Assembly: GCA_902791865.1 (NCBI GenBank)
Contig: CADAXK010000001.1
Location: 254,205 to 318,204 of the forward strand
Direction: 5' to 3'
Origin: an uncultured Bacteroidia bacterium
GTDB taxonomy: Bacteria; Bacteroidota; Bacteroidia; Bacteroidales; ML635J-15
Length of the DNA: 64,000 bases
The first letter of the stretch is position 1; each line of letters starts with the position of its first letter. Under the pieces are notes generated by a model. That model had not been told where the DNA came from, ran no database searches, and saw only the letters and a list, made by a program, of their open reading frames with translations. Position numbers and translations under genes: made by a program. Below are positions 17,946 to 27,057 of this stretch, in pieces.

Positions 17946-20900
17946 TCAATCGATCCGCGAATTTATTGAAACCACATGCTTTTCTATTATCTTTTTGCCT
18001 TCAAGGTTGAAAAGCTCGACATACACGATGTAAATTCCTGCCGGACAAAGCCTATTCTGTGCATCGAATCCGTCCCAAACGATATTGCCGACAGAACCAA
18101 GGCTACGGTTGTTTACAAGCGTCTGCACAAGCCTGCCGTTGGTCGAGTACACCGCAATAGTGCCGCTATAGCCAGCCACATCGAGGCTGTAGGTTATGAC
18201 AAGCTGGTCTTCGTAGCCATCGTTGTCGGGTGAAAAGACCTCGCTGCTCAAGCTTATCTGCGATTCAATCTCGCCAATCTCGTGGAACTGCGAATTTACA
18301 TAACCAGGCGTTGCAAAGCCAGCGTCTTGCGCCGCCGAATGCCAGTTGCTCAAATCCGAAGCCGGCACATCGTAGTTTATCCTTTCGAGCGAAACTCCGT
18401 CCTGCGAACTCAACAATCTGTAATGCTGGGACTTGTTGTAGCTTACAATGTCAATGGTATCGAAGGCGCGACCTGTGATTATGATTGTCCCCTTGTCGTC
18501 GGGCATCGAAGGCATCTTAGCGACCTTGTAGAGATTTTCGGAATGCTCGATTGTATAGTGGTTGTAAAGGTCGGCAATGTCTGTACTTATGGCGCTATAT
18601 TCCTGCGGAAGTATCAGTCGGCTGATGTTTGTAATCTGGTACGAATCCTTTACGGAACCGTCGTCGTTGGTGTTCGAAATCCACAAATCCTTTAGGTCGA
18701 TGACCTTGTCGGAACGATTGTAAAGTTCTACAAAGTCGCTGCCACCAGAATAAGGATTGAACAGCAATTCGTTTATTGCCAAGTCGTTATATTCAGCCTG
18801 CACGCCAATTCCAAACCTAATCTGCGTATTAACCTCGACATTGTTTCCGCTGCAGTCGGTAATATTTTCGCTGATGTTGAGCATATAGACTTTGCCACGC
18901 TGTATTTCTGCGCTGAACTTCATTTTTACAACTGTAAGTTGCGGTTCAACAATTTTCACAAATGTCGGATTTCCAAGTTCCTCGACACTGAAATTCTGCG
19001 TACTAATCATTTCAGGCAAAACAACTTCGCTGAAATACACGACCACGGTATCGTTTACCACTTCGGCATCGGTCGGGTAAGGCATTGTCCTGTCGGGATT
19101 AGTTGCGTTGACCGAGTTCAGTGTTCCGGGCGTACCACCGCGACGGTCGAGAGTAGAACGCCAGTTGGCTGCACCTTCGCAGGGATTGTTCAAGTCAACC
19201 ATTTCGAGCGAGTAGCCGCCCTGCGCCTTGAAGTTGTCATCGTGCCACGACGACGAGAAAGTGAGCGTGTGGATTATATTGTCGTTCTTGTCATATAGCG
19301 AAATCGTTGTACCGCCTTGTGCAAACGACGACATACCATCAACACCAACGACATTCTCAAAATCTTCGAAAAGGAAGGCATTATCGGCAGATGTAAGCAC
19401 CAGATACGACTTGGCATTTATGATTACCGACGGCAAAGCCTTAGTCGTTGAGCCAAGCGCGATTTTCCACCCCGACAAGCTTACGGCGTTGTCGCTGCGG
19501 TTGTAAATCTCCACATATTTTGCATCTGGCAAACCTACCACTGGTGACGGCTTCGACATTATCTCACTGACTACTATCGTGTTGAAAGCAACTGGAACAG
19601 TTGAGAACTGTACAGTCTGCCTTTCCATCACATTTCCGCAAAGGTCGGTTATGTTTTCCACCGTAAGGTTGTATATGCGGTTCTGCTCGAACGACATTCC
19701 GAACATAAGCACCAGCAGGTTGGGATTATTTGCGTCAAGTCCTGCGTAAACTGGGTTGCCATAGTCGTTGTCGAGAGAAAAGTTGTCGAGCGAAAGCGAC
19801 ACTGTTGTGTCGATGGTTTCCGAAAATGTGATATGCAGTTCGTTTGCTGAGTTTATGCTCAAATCGACAATCGATGGTGCTGTTTCGTCAACATTCTGCC
19901 CGAAAATTGAGTTCTGCCGTCCGGGCGTACCGCCGTTTTCGTCTACGGAAGCACGCCAGTTGGTCGACTGTTCGCAGCGGTTGTTGGGGTCGATTCGTTC
20001 GAGCGACCATCCGCCATCCTTCTTGTTCACATCCCTGTACCATGCCGACGAGTATGTAATCTTGTCAACCTCCGACATAAACTCGTTGTAAAGCGTGATG
20101 GTTGTTCCGCCATTTGTGAGTGCGGTTGTCGCAAGGCTTGTCGTGAGTATGTTGCTTACGTCGTAGAAAAGCGTATCGTTTCCATCACGGCAAATCAGCA
20201 CATATTCCGAAGGGTAAAGCGTATATGCACCGAGAACTTTCGAGGTGTTACCGATTTTCAAAGACCAGCCTTCGAGGTTTATTGCATCGGGTGAATTGTT
20301 GTAAAGCTCGATGTATTCGCTTTCGGGCAGACCGACGACTGGTGTAGGATCGGCCATAATCTCGTTGATAACCACAGAGCCTGTTCCAGCCTCTACAAAA
20401 GTCATCTGCGTGGTGGTGGCTGTTGTTGTGTTGCCTTCGCCGTCGGAAATTCCGCCGTATGTAAGCGTGTAGGTGGTTCCGCTTGTGAAACTGCCAGCAA
20501 ACTGCAAGACAATCTTTCGTGCATCGCCTTCCTGCAAAGTTGCAGAAGTTGCCTGCCCTATGCCGTTGTCCATACTGAAATTGGTAGCGGAAACACTTTC
20601 CTCATCAATTTCCTCATCGAACGAAAGAAGAATGCTGTTTTCGCTGGTGAAGCGTGCCGAAACCAATGCTGGTGGCTCAGTATCGACGAAGTATGTCCCC
20701 GAAACCGAGAAGTCGTCGAACCAGATTTTGGCAGCATTCGTGACCGTATATTTGCATGCAAGTCCAAAATATCTTGATGCCGAGTAAGTCAAATCAGTAG
20801 TTTCGCCTTCCTGGGTATATGTTCCCTCATCGTTTACATCGGTATAAAGTTTCCATTCGCCATCGGCAGAGCGTGTAACCTTGATTATGAAGGTGTTGTT

Positions 20901-21347
20901 AGTGCCAAGCGTAAGCCCGCGACCATCAATGATTTTTGTCGATGTAGAGCTATTTTTGCGGTATAGGCAAACATTGTCGGTAGTGGAAACGCCGCAAACC
21001 CTGACAAAATAGCCGGCAGTGCAAGAAAACGGATTGGCGTTGTCGGAAACTATATAAACATCGCAAAAATTGTTGGTGGAAGGATTGAAGCCGTACCTTA
21101 CCTTGAAAGTCCATTCGGCACCATCAATTGCATGGCATTCAGTTGAGAGCATAGCTGTGGAGGCCTCAGAATCGTTGAGTTGGAGTTCTCCGCCATTAAC
21201 TTGAAACTTAGTTGTTTCGCCAGTCCACTGCGGATTCGCGGTAAAGTCGCCATCCGAAAAATCGTCGGTAAAGCCACCGTTGACCTGAGCCGATGCACCA
21301 AAGCCAAGCAGCAACAATATTACGAGAGTAAATATCTTAATTTTCAT
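17946..21347 (-). CDS. Large secreted protein with three lamin-tail domains and an FlgD-like C-terminal domain
   Basis: 1133 residues from ATG 21347 with a signal peptide (MKIKIFTLVILLLLGFGASAQ). Order: concanavalin/LamG-like region (about 25-220), a Big/SbsA-type Ig domain, LTD 1 (SVVINEIMADPTPVVGLPESEYIELYN... to GGTPGRQNS), a second Ig-like domain, LTD 2 (VVSEIMSKPSPVVGLPDAKYVEIYN), a third Ig-like domain, LTD 3 (AINELLFNPYSGGSDFVELYN) and a final FlgD/CHU_C-like fold (VFSPDNDGYEDQL ... NIVWDGFDAQNRLCPAGIYIVYVE). The repeated Ig-LTD unit suggests internal duplication. It is a surface or secreted protein, and the C-terminal fold may act as a T9SS-type signal. Partner and ligand unknown. Confidence 0.8.
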   Translation of the reverse strand: MKIKIFTLVILLLLGFGASAQVNGGFTDDFSDGDFTANPQWTGETTKFQVNGGELQLNDSEASTAMLSTECHAIDGAEWTFKVRYGFNPSTNNFCDVYIVSDNANPFSCTAGYFVRVCGVSTTDNVCLYRKNSSTSTKIIDGRGLTLGTNNTFIIKVTRSADGEWKLYTDVNDEGTYTQEGETTDLTYSASRYFGLACKYTVTNAAKIWFDDFSVSGTYFVDTEPPALVSARFTSENSILLSFDEEIDEESVSATNFSMDNGIGQATSATLQEGDARKIVLQFAGSFTSGTTYTLTYGGISDGEGNTTTATTTQMTFVEAGTGSVVINEIMADPTPVVGLPESEYIELYNNSPDAINLEGWSLKIGNTSKVLGAYTLYPSEYVLICRDGNDTLFYDVSNILTTSLATTALTNGGTTITLYNEFMSEVDKITYSSAWYRDVNKKDGGWSLERIDPNNRCEQSTNWRASVDENGGTPGRQNSIFGQNVDETAPSIVDLSINSANELHITFSETIDTTVSLSLDNFSLDNDYGNPVYAGLDANNPNLLVLMFGMSFEQNRIYNLTVENITDLCGNVMERQTVQFSTVPVAFNTIVVSEIMSKPSPVVGLPDAKYVEIYNRSDNAVSLSGWKIALGSTTKALPSVIINAKSYLVLTSADNAFLFEDFENVVGVDGMSSFAQGGTTISLYDKNDNIIHTLTFSSSWHDDNFKAQGGYSLEMVDLNNPCEGAANWRSTLDRRGGTPGTLNSVNATNPDRTMPYPTDAEVVNDTVVVYFSEVVLPEMISTQNFSVEELGNPTFVKIVEPQLTVVKMKFSAEIQRGKVYMLNISENITDCSGNNVEVNTQIRFGIGVQAEYNDLAINELLFNPYSGGSDFVELYNRSDKVIDLKDLWISNTNDDGSVKDSYQITNISRLILPQEYSAISTDIADLYNHYTIEHSENLYKVAKMPSMPDDKGTIIITGRAFDTIDIVSYNKSQHYRLLSSQDGVSLERINYDVPASDLSNWHSAAQDAGFATPGYVNSQFHEIGEIESQISLSSEVFSPDNDGYEDQLVITYSLDVAGYSGTIAVYSTNGRLVQTLVNNRSLGSVGNIVWDGFDAQNRLCPAGIYIVYVELFNLEGKKIIEKHVVSINSRID

Positions 21348-21358
21348 TTGTCTGTCAA

Positions 21359-22942
21359 TTATTGTTCCACAATCCAATCTGTGATATTTTTCTCCTCTTT
21401 TGAGAATGCGACACCAACCTTTACAACCTTTTTGTTTCCTGCTTCGTATGGCAACATATAGCCGTTGCTATTGATTTGGTCGAGGGCTTCACGGGCAGTG
21501 CCATTTATCTTCAACTCGAAAACATACACCGTATCGCCGACAAACATTACAATATCCGAACGACCATTTGCAGATTTTACCTGAGTGAATACATACTGGC
21601 TAAACATAGAGAATATGACATATAATATTGTCTCGTAGAATGCTTCGAATGTAGCAAGATTTTCAAGTTCGTGACGACCATGCTCTAGGTAAGGTATTGA
21701 AGCAATGTATGTTTTCAAATGTTGCATAGCCAAATCGACATCTGACTTCATCAACGACTTGCAAATTTCAATTATTGTTGTTCTCGCCAGTATATTATCT
21801 CTATTGGTGCATATTGGAAGCAAGTTTGCCATAAATCCGAGCTTTACCTCGTTGTTCGGGAAATCCAAGGTATATGTATTCCACTGGGGGTCATATCCTT
21901 TTATCGTCAAATATCCCGACTGGTATAATAAAGGAAGTATCGTTTCCATATTCTCTGTAGGCACATCAAATTCTGAAGCTAAAGCGGTTGTTTTCTCCAA
22001 CGAAAGCACATTAGTATTAAAACGCTTCATCTGTTCGAAAAGATATGTAGGCGTGCCGCTTCCGAACCAATATGAATCTATTTTTCTGTTCTTGAGTGCC
22101 ATAGTTAAACTGAATGGATTGAAGATGTCCTCTGAATTCTCACAGAAATTATACCCATCGTACATCTTTTTCAACTTGTCTACCATCTCATCATACGAGC
22201 ATTTGTAGGTATCGGCAAGTACTTGAATATCTGGTTTAAAAACATCCAACGCCTCGTCAACTGTGATTCCGCAGATTGCCGAATATTGTGGCAACATTGT
22301 GACATTGGTAATGTTGTTGAGCGTGGAAAATATGGAAAGTTGAGAGAACTTTGTTATGCCAGTGATGAAAACAAAATGTTCGAACTCTTCGCAAGCCTTC
22401 AATGGCTGGTAGAATTCCTGCATAATCTTGCGCACTTCAGCAAGTTTCTCTGGTTCGTCAAGCGCATCAAGCAATGGCGCATCATATTCATCGAGGATAA
22501 CAACACATTTGAGGCCTGTCTGTTTGTATGCCCTACCCATAAGACTTGCAAACCGAGCGCCAGGTGTCTCGTCATTCAAATCCCTGCCATATTCTTCCTC
22601 GTACGGTCTTAGCTGACGTTCAAGTTCCCTTGTTATTCCTTGCAGGTTATACTGATTCTTGCATAGGCTCAAATTGAAGTGAAATACAGGATATTTTTTC
22701 CATTCTGTTTCCAGTTTTTCCATTGCAAGCCCTTCGAACAATTCCTTTCTCCCTTCGAAATAACATTTGAGTGTGGAACACAACAATGTTTTACCAAACC
22801 TGCGTGGACGGCTCAGAAAAACAAACTGTGATTCGTGAGCCAACTGATAAACGAGATCGGTCTTGTCAACATATATCAATTCTCGTTCGCGTATGTTGTC
22901 GAACAATTGTATTCCTGCTGTGAATCTGCGCATTGTCTGCAT
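21359..22942 (-). CDS. AAA-ATPase-like/PD-(D/E)XK nuclease-like protein (DUF1703 type)
   Basis: 527 residues from ATG 22942; ATG 22933 is a close alternative, and an ATG at 22969 is ruled out because the -7 element lies downstream of it. The N-terminal ATPase-like domain has FVFLSRPRRFGKTLLCSTL (Walker A variant RRFGKTL) and VVILDEYDAPLLDAL (Walker B). The C-terminal part has the PD-(D/E)XK-like core NGRSDIVMFVGDTVYVFELKINGTA (D ... E-x-K). This family is greatly expanded in Bacteroidetes and its role is unknown; a mobile or defence role has been proposed. It precedes the lamin-tail gene by 11 nt on the same strand. Confidence 0.85.
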   Translation of the reverse strand: MQTMRRFTAGIQLFDNIRERELIYVDKTDLVYQLAHESQFVFLSRPRRFGKTLLCSTLKCYFEGRKELFEGLAMEKLETEWKKYPVFHFNLSLCKNQYNLQGITRELERQLRPYEEEYGRDLNDETPGARFASLMGRAYKQTGLKCVVILDEYDAPLLDALDEPEKLAEVRKIMQEFYQPLKACEEFEHFVFITGITKFSQLSIFSTLNNITNVTMLPQYSAICGITVDEALDVFKPDIQVLADTYKCSYDEMVDKLKKMYDGYNFCENSEDIFNPFSLTMALKNRKIDSYWFGSGTPTYLFEQMKRFNTNVLSLEKTTALASEFDVPTENMETILPLLYQSGYLTIKGYDPQWNTYTLDFPNNEVKLGFMANLLPICTNRDNILARTTIIEICKSLMKSDVDLAMQHLKTYIASIPYLEHGRHELENLATFEAFYETILYVIFSMFSQYVFTQVKSANGRSDIVMFVGDTVYVFELKINGTAREALDQINSNGYMLPYEAGNKKVVKVGVAFSKEEKNITDWIVEQ

Positions 22943-22958
22943 AATATTCAATTTTTTG

Positions 22959-22966
22959 CAAAAATA
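22959..22966 (-). promoter_or_regulatory. -7 element of the AAA/PD-(D/E)XK gene
   Basis: Minus strand TATTTTTG, about 17 nt ahead of ATG 22942. Confidence 0.45.
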
Positions 22967-22984
22967 CAATTTTATTTGCGATTT

Positions 22985-23006
22985 ACGATTTTAGATTTAC
23001 GATTTT
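22985..23006. repeat. Dispersed intergenic repeat, copy 1
   Basis: A 22-nt run built from the unit GATTTACGATTTTA; the identical 22 bases recur at 35398-35419. Both copies lie between genes. Confidence 0.7.
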
Positions 23007-23016
23007 AATGGAGATC

Positions 23017-24954
23017 CTAGAAAAACATTCCTACCACCATCACATCATCTGTCTGCTCCAAGTCGCCACGCCACAAATCAAGTTTCTCTGACAGAAATTC
23101 CTTTGCCTTATCGGGTGCCATTTGTGAGCATTCCTGCAAAAGGGCGCGGAAACGCGAATATTTCAGCTTGCCGTCGGCTCCAAACTGGTCGGGATAACCA
23201 TCGGACGATAGGAAGACAACATCGCCAGATTTCACATTTATAATTTCTTCTGTAAATTCTTCACCTACAGCACTTCCCATTATTGCATTTGCCGACTTGT
23301 ACTCATGTACTTCGGGCTTGCAGGCTAACGGGCGAGCAGTCGAGCAGTCGCCCTTGTCGCCAGAAACTATCCACATTTTCTGCTTTGAGCCAAGAAAACG
23401 CACCTCGTTGCCACAAATCCTAACCATCGAAAGGCAAAGCGATTCACCCTTGAGGTTTTCGGCAGACGAAACAATCTCGCAGAACTCGTTATTGATGAAA
23501 GACGCCATTTCGGGCAAAGTGTCGTATTTCTCGATTGCCTCATACACCGACTTTATGCCCAGCACCGACAGAAATCCACCCGAAATACCGTGTCCAGTGC
23601 AGTCGCCCACAACAACATACGTGGCATCGCCTTTGGTCTGCGAAATGTAAAAATCGCCACCGACGACGACCTTAGGTCTGTCGAGGACAAACATCTGCAA
23701 GTTGCTATCCGTCAAATTGTTGCTCATACAACCAAGTTGTATTTCTCGTGCATAGTCGAGGTTTGATGAAATTTCCTCATCGCGTAGCTTGAGGTCGGCG
23801 TTGAGTTTATTCAATGCTCGGTTCAGACGGTTTTTCTTTACAAGCAAAAATGCAATGACAGCGATGAAAATCAGAACTATAGCGATTATGGAAAAGAGAA
23901 TTGCATTGAGCGTCTTTTGATGGGAAATTTCTTCGTCTCGGATTTTGAGTTCTAGTTCAGATTTTTCGCGTTGATATTTGTTTTCCAATCGGTTAAGTTT
24001 TTTATTAAGATTAGTTGTATAAATACTATCGCTTAACAAATAATATCTAGTTTGATAATAATATGCTTTTTCAAAATTGGAAATACTATCGTATAGGCTA
24101 TAGTAATTATCATATAATTTAAGCCTAACTTCATCAAATTTGTTAGTTTTGCATATACTATCAACTTTACTCATTAAGGCAAGTGCCTTGTCATATTCTT
24201 TTTCCTTTATGTATATGCTAGATAGACTATTTAGCACAGAAGCATATATATGTTTATCTGTAACTTCGTCTAACAATGTCAGAACTTTTGAAGAAGTGTT
24301 CATTGCATCTTCGACCATATCAGTATAGTACTGATGAATAGCAATGTTGTTATATATTACGATTTTTTTGTTTATGTCTGAAACTATATTTAAAGCGCTG
24401 TCATACAATATTAATACAGAATCGTATTCATCGGTGGCATAATATAAGTTAGCTTTGTTTACTAATGATATGGCATAGCGTTCTGAATCTTTAGTTAATA
24501 TTGCTTTTTCAATTGCCATGTCAAAATATTTCTTTGAAATGTCAATGTCTTCATAATCATCGCTATATATATTGCCAATATCATTGTAAACTTGATTCAA
24601 AACAATGTTTTCATTAATTTTTTGGGCAACAGCTTCCGCTTTTTCATATAGGTCAAGAGCTTCTTTATAATTTCCAGACTTATTCTTTGAAAATGCTTTG
24701 CTTCTTAATCCTACAGCTTTCCAGTAGTCAGAATTGTATTTGATTGCGTATTGCAATATAGTATCAGCATATAATTCTGCTATGTCATTATCGTAAAGGG
24801 TATAATAATCAAAATATTCTTTGTAGAATTTAATTTTTGCAGTATCGTCATTCGTTTTTCCAAGTTCCTTTCTCAAACTATCCACATACTCATCCTGTGC
24901 AAAGCCACTCAATGCCAATACACAAAACAATATGCCCGACAAAAAGTTTTTCAT
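23017..24954 (-). CDS. TPR sensor with C-terminal SpoIIE/PP2C-type serine phosphatase
   Basis: 645 residues. Signal peptide (1-19), then about seven TPR-like helical repeats (20-320, for example YKEALDLYEKAEAVAQ and YDKALALMSKV), a coiled-coil stretch (EKSELELKIRDEEISHQKT), one membrane helix (about 350-372) and a cytoplasmic phosphatase domain with VVGGDFY, VVGDCTGHGISGGF and the late GDVVFLSSDGYPDQF, all metal-ligand motifs of the SpoIIE group. Such proteins dephosphorylate anti-sigma antagonists or other Ser/Thr-phosphorylated partners in response to an envelope cue. It overlaps the flippase gene by one base (TAATG), so they are translationally coupled. Confidence 0.85.
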   Translation of the reverse strand: MKNFLSGILFCVLALSGFAQDEYVDSLRKELGKTNDDTAKIKFYKEYFDYYTLYDNDIAELYADTILQYAIKYNSDYWKAVGLRSKAFSKNKSGNYKEALDLYEKAEAVAQKINENIVLNQVYNDIGNIYSDDYEDIDISKKYFDMAIEKAILTKDSERYAISLVNKANLYYATDEYDSVLILYDSALNIVSDINKKIVIYNNIAIHQYYTDMVEDAMNTSSKVLTLLDEVTDKHIYASVLNSLSSIYIKEKEYDKALALMSKVDSICKTNKFDEVRLKLYDNYYSLYDSISNFEKAYYYQTRYYLLSDSIYTTNLNKKLNRLENKYQREKSELELKIRDEEISHQKTLNAILFSIIAIVLIFIAVIAFLLVKKNRLNRALNKLNADLKLRDEEISSNLDYAREIQLGCMSNNLTDSNLQMFVLDRPKVVVGGDFYISQTKGDATYVVVGDCTGHGISGGFLSVLGIKSVYEAIEKYDTLPEMASFINNEFCEIVSSAENLKGESLCLSMVRICGNEVRFLGSKQKMWIVSGDKGDCSTARPLACKPEVHEYKSANAIMGSAVGEEFTEEIINVKSGDVVFLSSDGYPDQFGADGKLKYSRFRALLQECSQMAPDKAKEFLSEKLDLWRGDLEQTDDVMVVGMFF

Positions 24955-26438
24955 TATTTCCTTCTGAAAACTTTAGCGACACCCCTCTTGTACATTGCCG
25001 TCATATCTTCCGAAAGGTCGAAATACAAGGTCGGAACGATAAACACTATGCATATCACTGCAGAACGCACCACTAAGTCGAGTATCAAGTTGCCCAAATC
25101 GGGTATCAACCACGAAAGCAGATAGGCAACAGCTCCAAAAAGCAGTACAAGCAAGTGCTTCATGCAGAACGGATTAAACCCGAATTTCAGCCTTACAAAC
25201 GCAATCCTTACAACCGAATACACAAGGAACGACAGCATAGAAGCCACTGCCGCGCCAGTAATGCCATAAATCGGCAACAACCACACATTGAATCCGAATA
25301 TCAACCCGATGAGCATCACCATGATAAGCGTGTGATAACGGTAGTGTTTGCTATACTGAATAATCTCGCCGCTCACGCTTGCTGCCATCTGTATGAGGTG
25401 TGAAATGGCAATGAAAAGTATTACCAATCGTCCGTCGGCATACTCGGGAGGAAGAATCTTGAGGATATTGTCGATGTTGCCCCACACCAACACAAACAGT
25501 ATTACGCCTATAATCAGCATGTTGGTGGTGCACTTGCGATATACTTTCAGCACCATGTCGTCGTCGCCGCTCTTGAACGACTCGGTAATCACCGTGCTCG
25601 AAATCCTTATTATCGACCGACCAGGCAACAATATCATCGAACCGAAATAGAAGGCGATGGAATACACGCCCGTTGCGCTCAGGTCACAGTAATGATTTAT
25701 GAAATAACGGTCAATCTGGTTGACAAACACTCCGCTGAAACTTGAAATCACGCCAAAGAACGCCACCGAGCACATTGCCCTAACAAACTCTCGCGTCAGC
25801 AGTTTCTTCGAAGGCTTCAGCGACATATTTCCCTGCACAATGAGCAATATCAGCAACAAAACCGTAGGAACTCCGTAGGCTGCCACATAGTAGATTATAA
25901 AGCCGTTGAAGTCGAGCACTCCGAAATAGAACAGCCCGATGCCTATGAGGTTGAGTATTCGCAAAAGGAATTCCTTAACAAACAGCCCGAACGACGAATT
26001 GTAGAACATCCGGTTATAGATATCGCTGAGCAGGTAGAATATCGTTATGTAAATGAGTGGCAGAAGCAGGAAAACATAGTCGGCAAAGAGTTTCGACTTT
26101 TCATGATTCTGAGCCACAAGATAGTCACGTGCGCCAAAGTAGCCAGCAGTGCATACCAGCGAGCCAAATATTCCCACCGCGACAAGCAGGAACGGGAAAC
26201 CGTTGTGCCCTTTCTCGGGGTTGCGGAAATATGGGAAAAACCTGACTATCACATTGGTAAAACCGAAGCAACCGAACTGCCCCACAATCGACGACAGGGC
26301 AATGAGCAGGTTGGTAAGACCAATCTCGTCGGTAGTGAAAATCTGCGGCATAAGCAGAGCCACATTCACAAAACCTATGAATGCTCCGAGGTAGGAGTAA
26401 ATCGACCCTTTTATTGTCTGTTTTGCAATGAGTCCCAT
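24954..26438 (-). CDS. Polysaccharide flippase-like membrane protein (Wzx/MOP superfamily)
   Basis: 494 residues with 12-14 hydrophobic segments from the first helix on (GSIYSYLGAFIGFVNVALLMPQIF). The pattern TTDEIGLTNLLIALSSIVGQFGCFGFTNVIVRFFPYF is typical of the lipopolysaccharide/O-antigen flippase group, which moves undecaprenyl-linked glycans across the inner membrane. No other capsule or LPS genes are adjacent. The gene starts 28 nt inside the preceding IPExxxVDY-like gene and its stop overlaps the start of the phosphatase gene, so the three form one operon. Confidence 0.85.
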   Translation of the reverse strand: MGLIAKQTIKGSIYSYLGAFIGFVNVALLMPQIFTTDEIGLTNLLIALSSIVGQFGCFGFTNVIVRFFPYFRNPEKGHNGFPFLLVAVGIFGSLVCTAGYFGARDYLVAQNHEKSKLFADYVFLLLPLIYITIFYLLSDIYNRMFYNSSFGLFVKEFLLRILNLIGIGLFYFGVLDFNGFIIYYVAAYGVPTVLLLILLIVQGNMSLKPSKKLLTREFVRAMCSVAFFGVISSFSGVFVNQIDRYFINHYCDLSATGVYSIAFYFGSMILLPGRSIIRISSTVITESFKSGDDDMVLKVYRKCTTNMLIIGVILFVLVWGNIDNILKILPPEYADGRLVILFIAISHLIQMAASVSGEIIQYSKHYRYHTLIMVMLIGLIFGFNVWLLPIYGITGAAVASMLSFLVYSVVRIAFVRLKFGFNPFCMKHLLVLLFGAVAYLLSWLIPDLGNLILDLVVRSAVICIVFIVPTLYFDLSEDMTAMYKRGVAKVFRRK

Positions 26439-26893
26439 AAATCGTAGATGCTTTTTTTCGACTTGATATTTTCAAATGGCAAAAGGTATGCTCCTGTAAT
26501 ACAATCCATTGAGCGTAAAGCCGACATAGCCCTGTCGAGTCCGAACGAACTGTAGTCGCGGACAATGAAAAGGTAGTCGAAGTTATGAAATTCGTCGATA
26601 AGGTAAATTCCGTTGTGCCTGTTTGATATTAGCAGGAGGTCGGACTTTCGGAAACTGTCGATTGCGTTTCCGTAAACCGAATATTTATTAGGCTCCGATG
26701 GTGCGATGTCGAACAACGACAATGCCGGTTGCTGTTCCCTTTCCACTTCGATGTATGGAAGCAGGTAGAAGTCCATTCCAAATCCGCGGACAAGACCGAA
26801 TGCCAGCTTGTAGTCAATTTCCGATGACGTCAACCCCACAATCTGGAAGTTGACGCTAGGCATATAGTCCAGTTTTACCTTCGAAGTCTTCAC
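26411..26893 (-). CDS. IPExxxVDY-family protein (uncharacterised)
   Basis: 160 residues using GTG 26893, which keeps the conserved N-terminal KLDY segment; an in-frame stop sits 4 codons upstream, and ATG 26863 is the alternative. The family hallmark near residues 100-110 appears as LIDEFHNFDYLFIV in place of LIPExxxVDYFLxI, so the motif is degenerate. Such small soluble proteins are widespread in Bacteroidetes, often near pyruvate kinase, and have no known role. Here it is the first gene of the flippase-phosphatase operon. The call rests on overall pattern and is moderate. Confidence 0.55.
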   Translation of the reverse strand: MKTSKVKLDYMPSVNFQIVGLTSSEIDYKLAFGLVRGFGMDFYLLPYIEVEREQQPALSLFDIAPSEPNKYSVYGNAIDSFRKSDLLLISNRHNGIYLIDEFHNFDYLFIVRDYSSFGLDRAMSALRSMDCITGAYLLPFENIKSKKSIYDLWDSLQNRQ

Positions 26894-26951
26894 AATGCAA
26901 ACTTACATAAAAAATTATTAGTGGTGGTAAAAATTGAGGAAATTCTTTTGA

Positions 26952-26976
26952 TTGCGTATATACGCAAAAATTTTCA
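26952..26976 (+). repeat. Palindrome-bearing repeat, copy 1 (upstream of DUF4143 ATPase promoter)
   Basis: Perfect 16-bp palindrome TTGCGTATATACGCAA followed by AAATTTTCA. The same 25 bases recur at 27028-27052 and, with one change, at 28391-28415. Confidence 0.9.
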
Positions 26977-26983
26977 AATATAA

Positions 26984-27015
26984 TTTGCTTTTATAAACAA
27001 AGAGCAATACTTTTG
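26984..27015 (+). promoter_or_regulatory. Promoter of the DUF4143 ATPase gene
   Basis: TTTG at 26984-26987 and TACTTTTG at 27008-27015 with 20 nt between, an almost ideal Bacteroidetes promoter. It lies between palindrome copies 1 and 2; the expected transcript start (about 27022) falls just before copy 2. Confidence 0.65.
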
Positions 27016-27017
27016 CG

Positions 27018-27052
27018 TTGACAAAAATTGCGTATATACGCAAAAATTTTCA
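27018..27052 (+). repeat. Palindrome-bearing repeat, copy 2 (leader of DUF4143 ATPase)
   Basis: TTGACAAAAA plus the 25-nt palindrome repeat: 35 bases that recur with a single mismatch at 28381-28415 beyond the gene. Confidence 0.9.
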
Positions 27053-27057
27053 GTGAC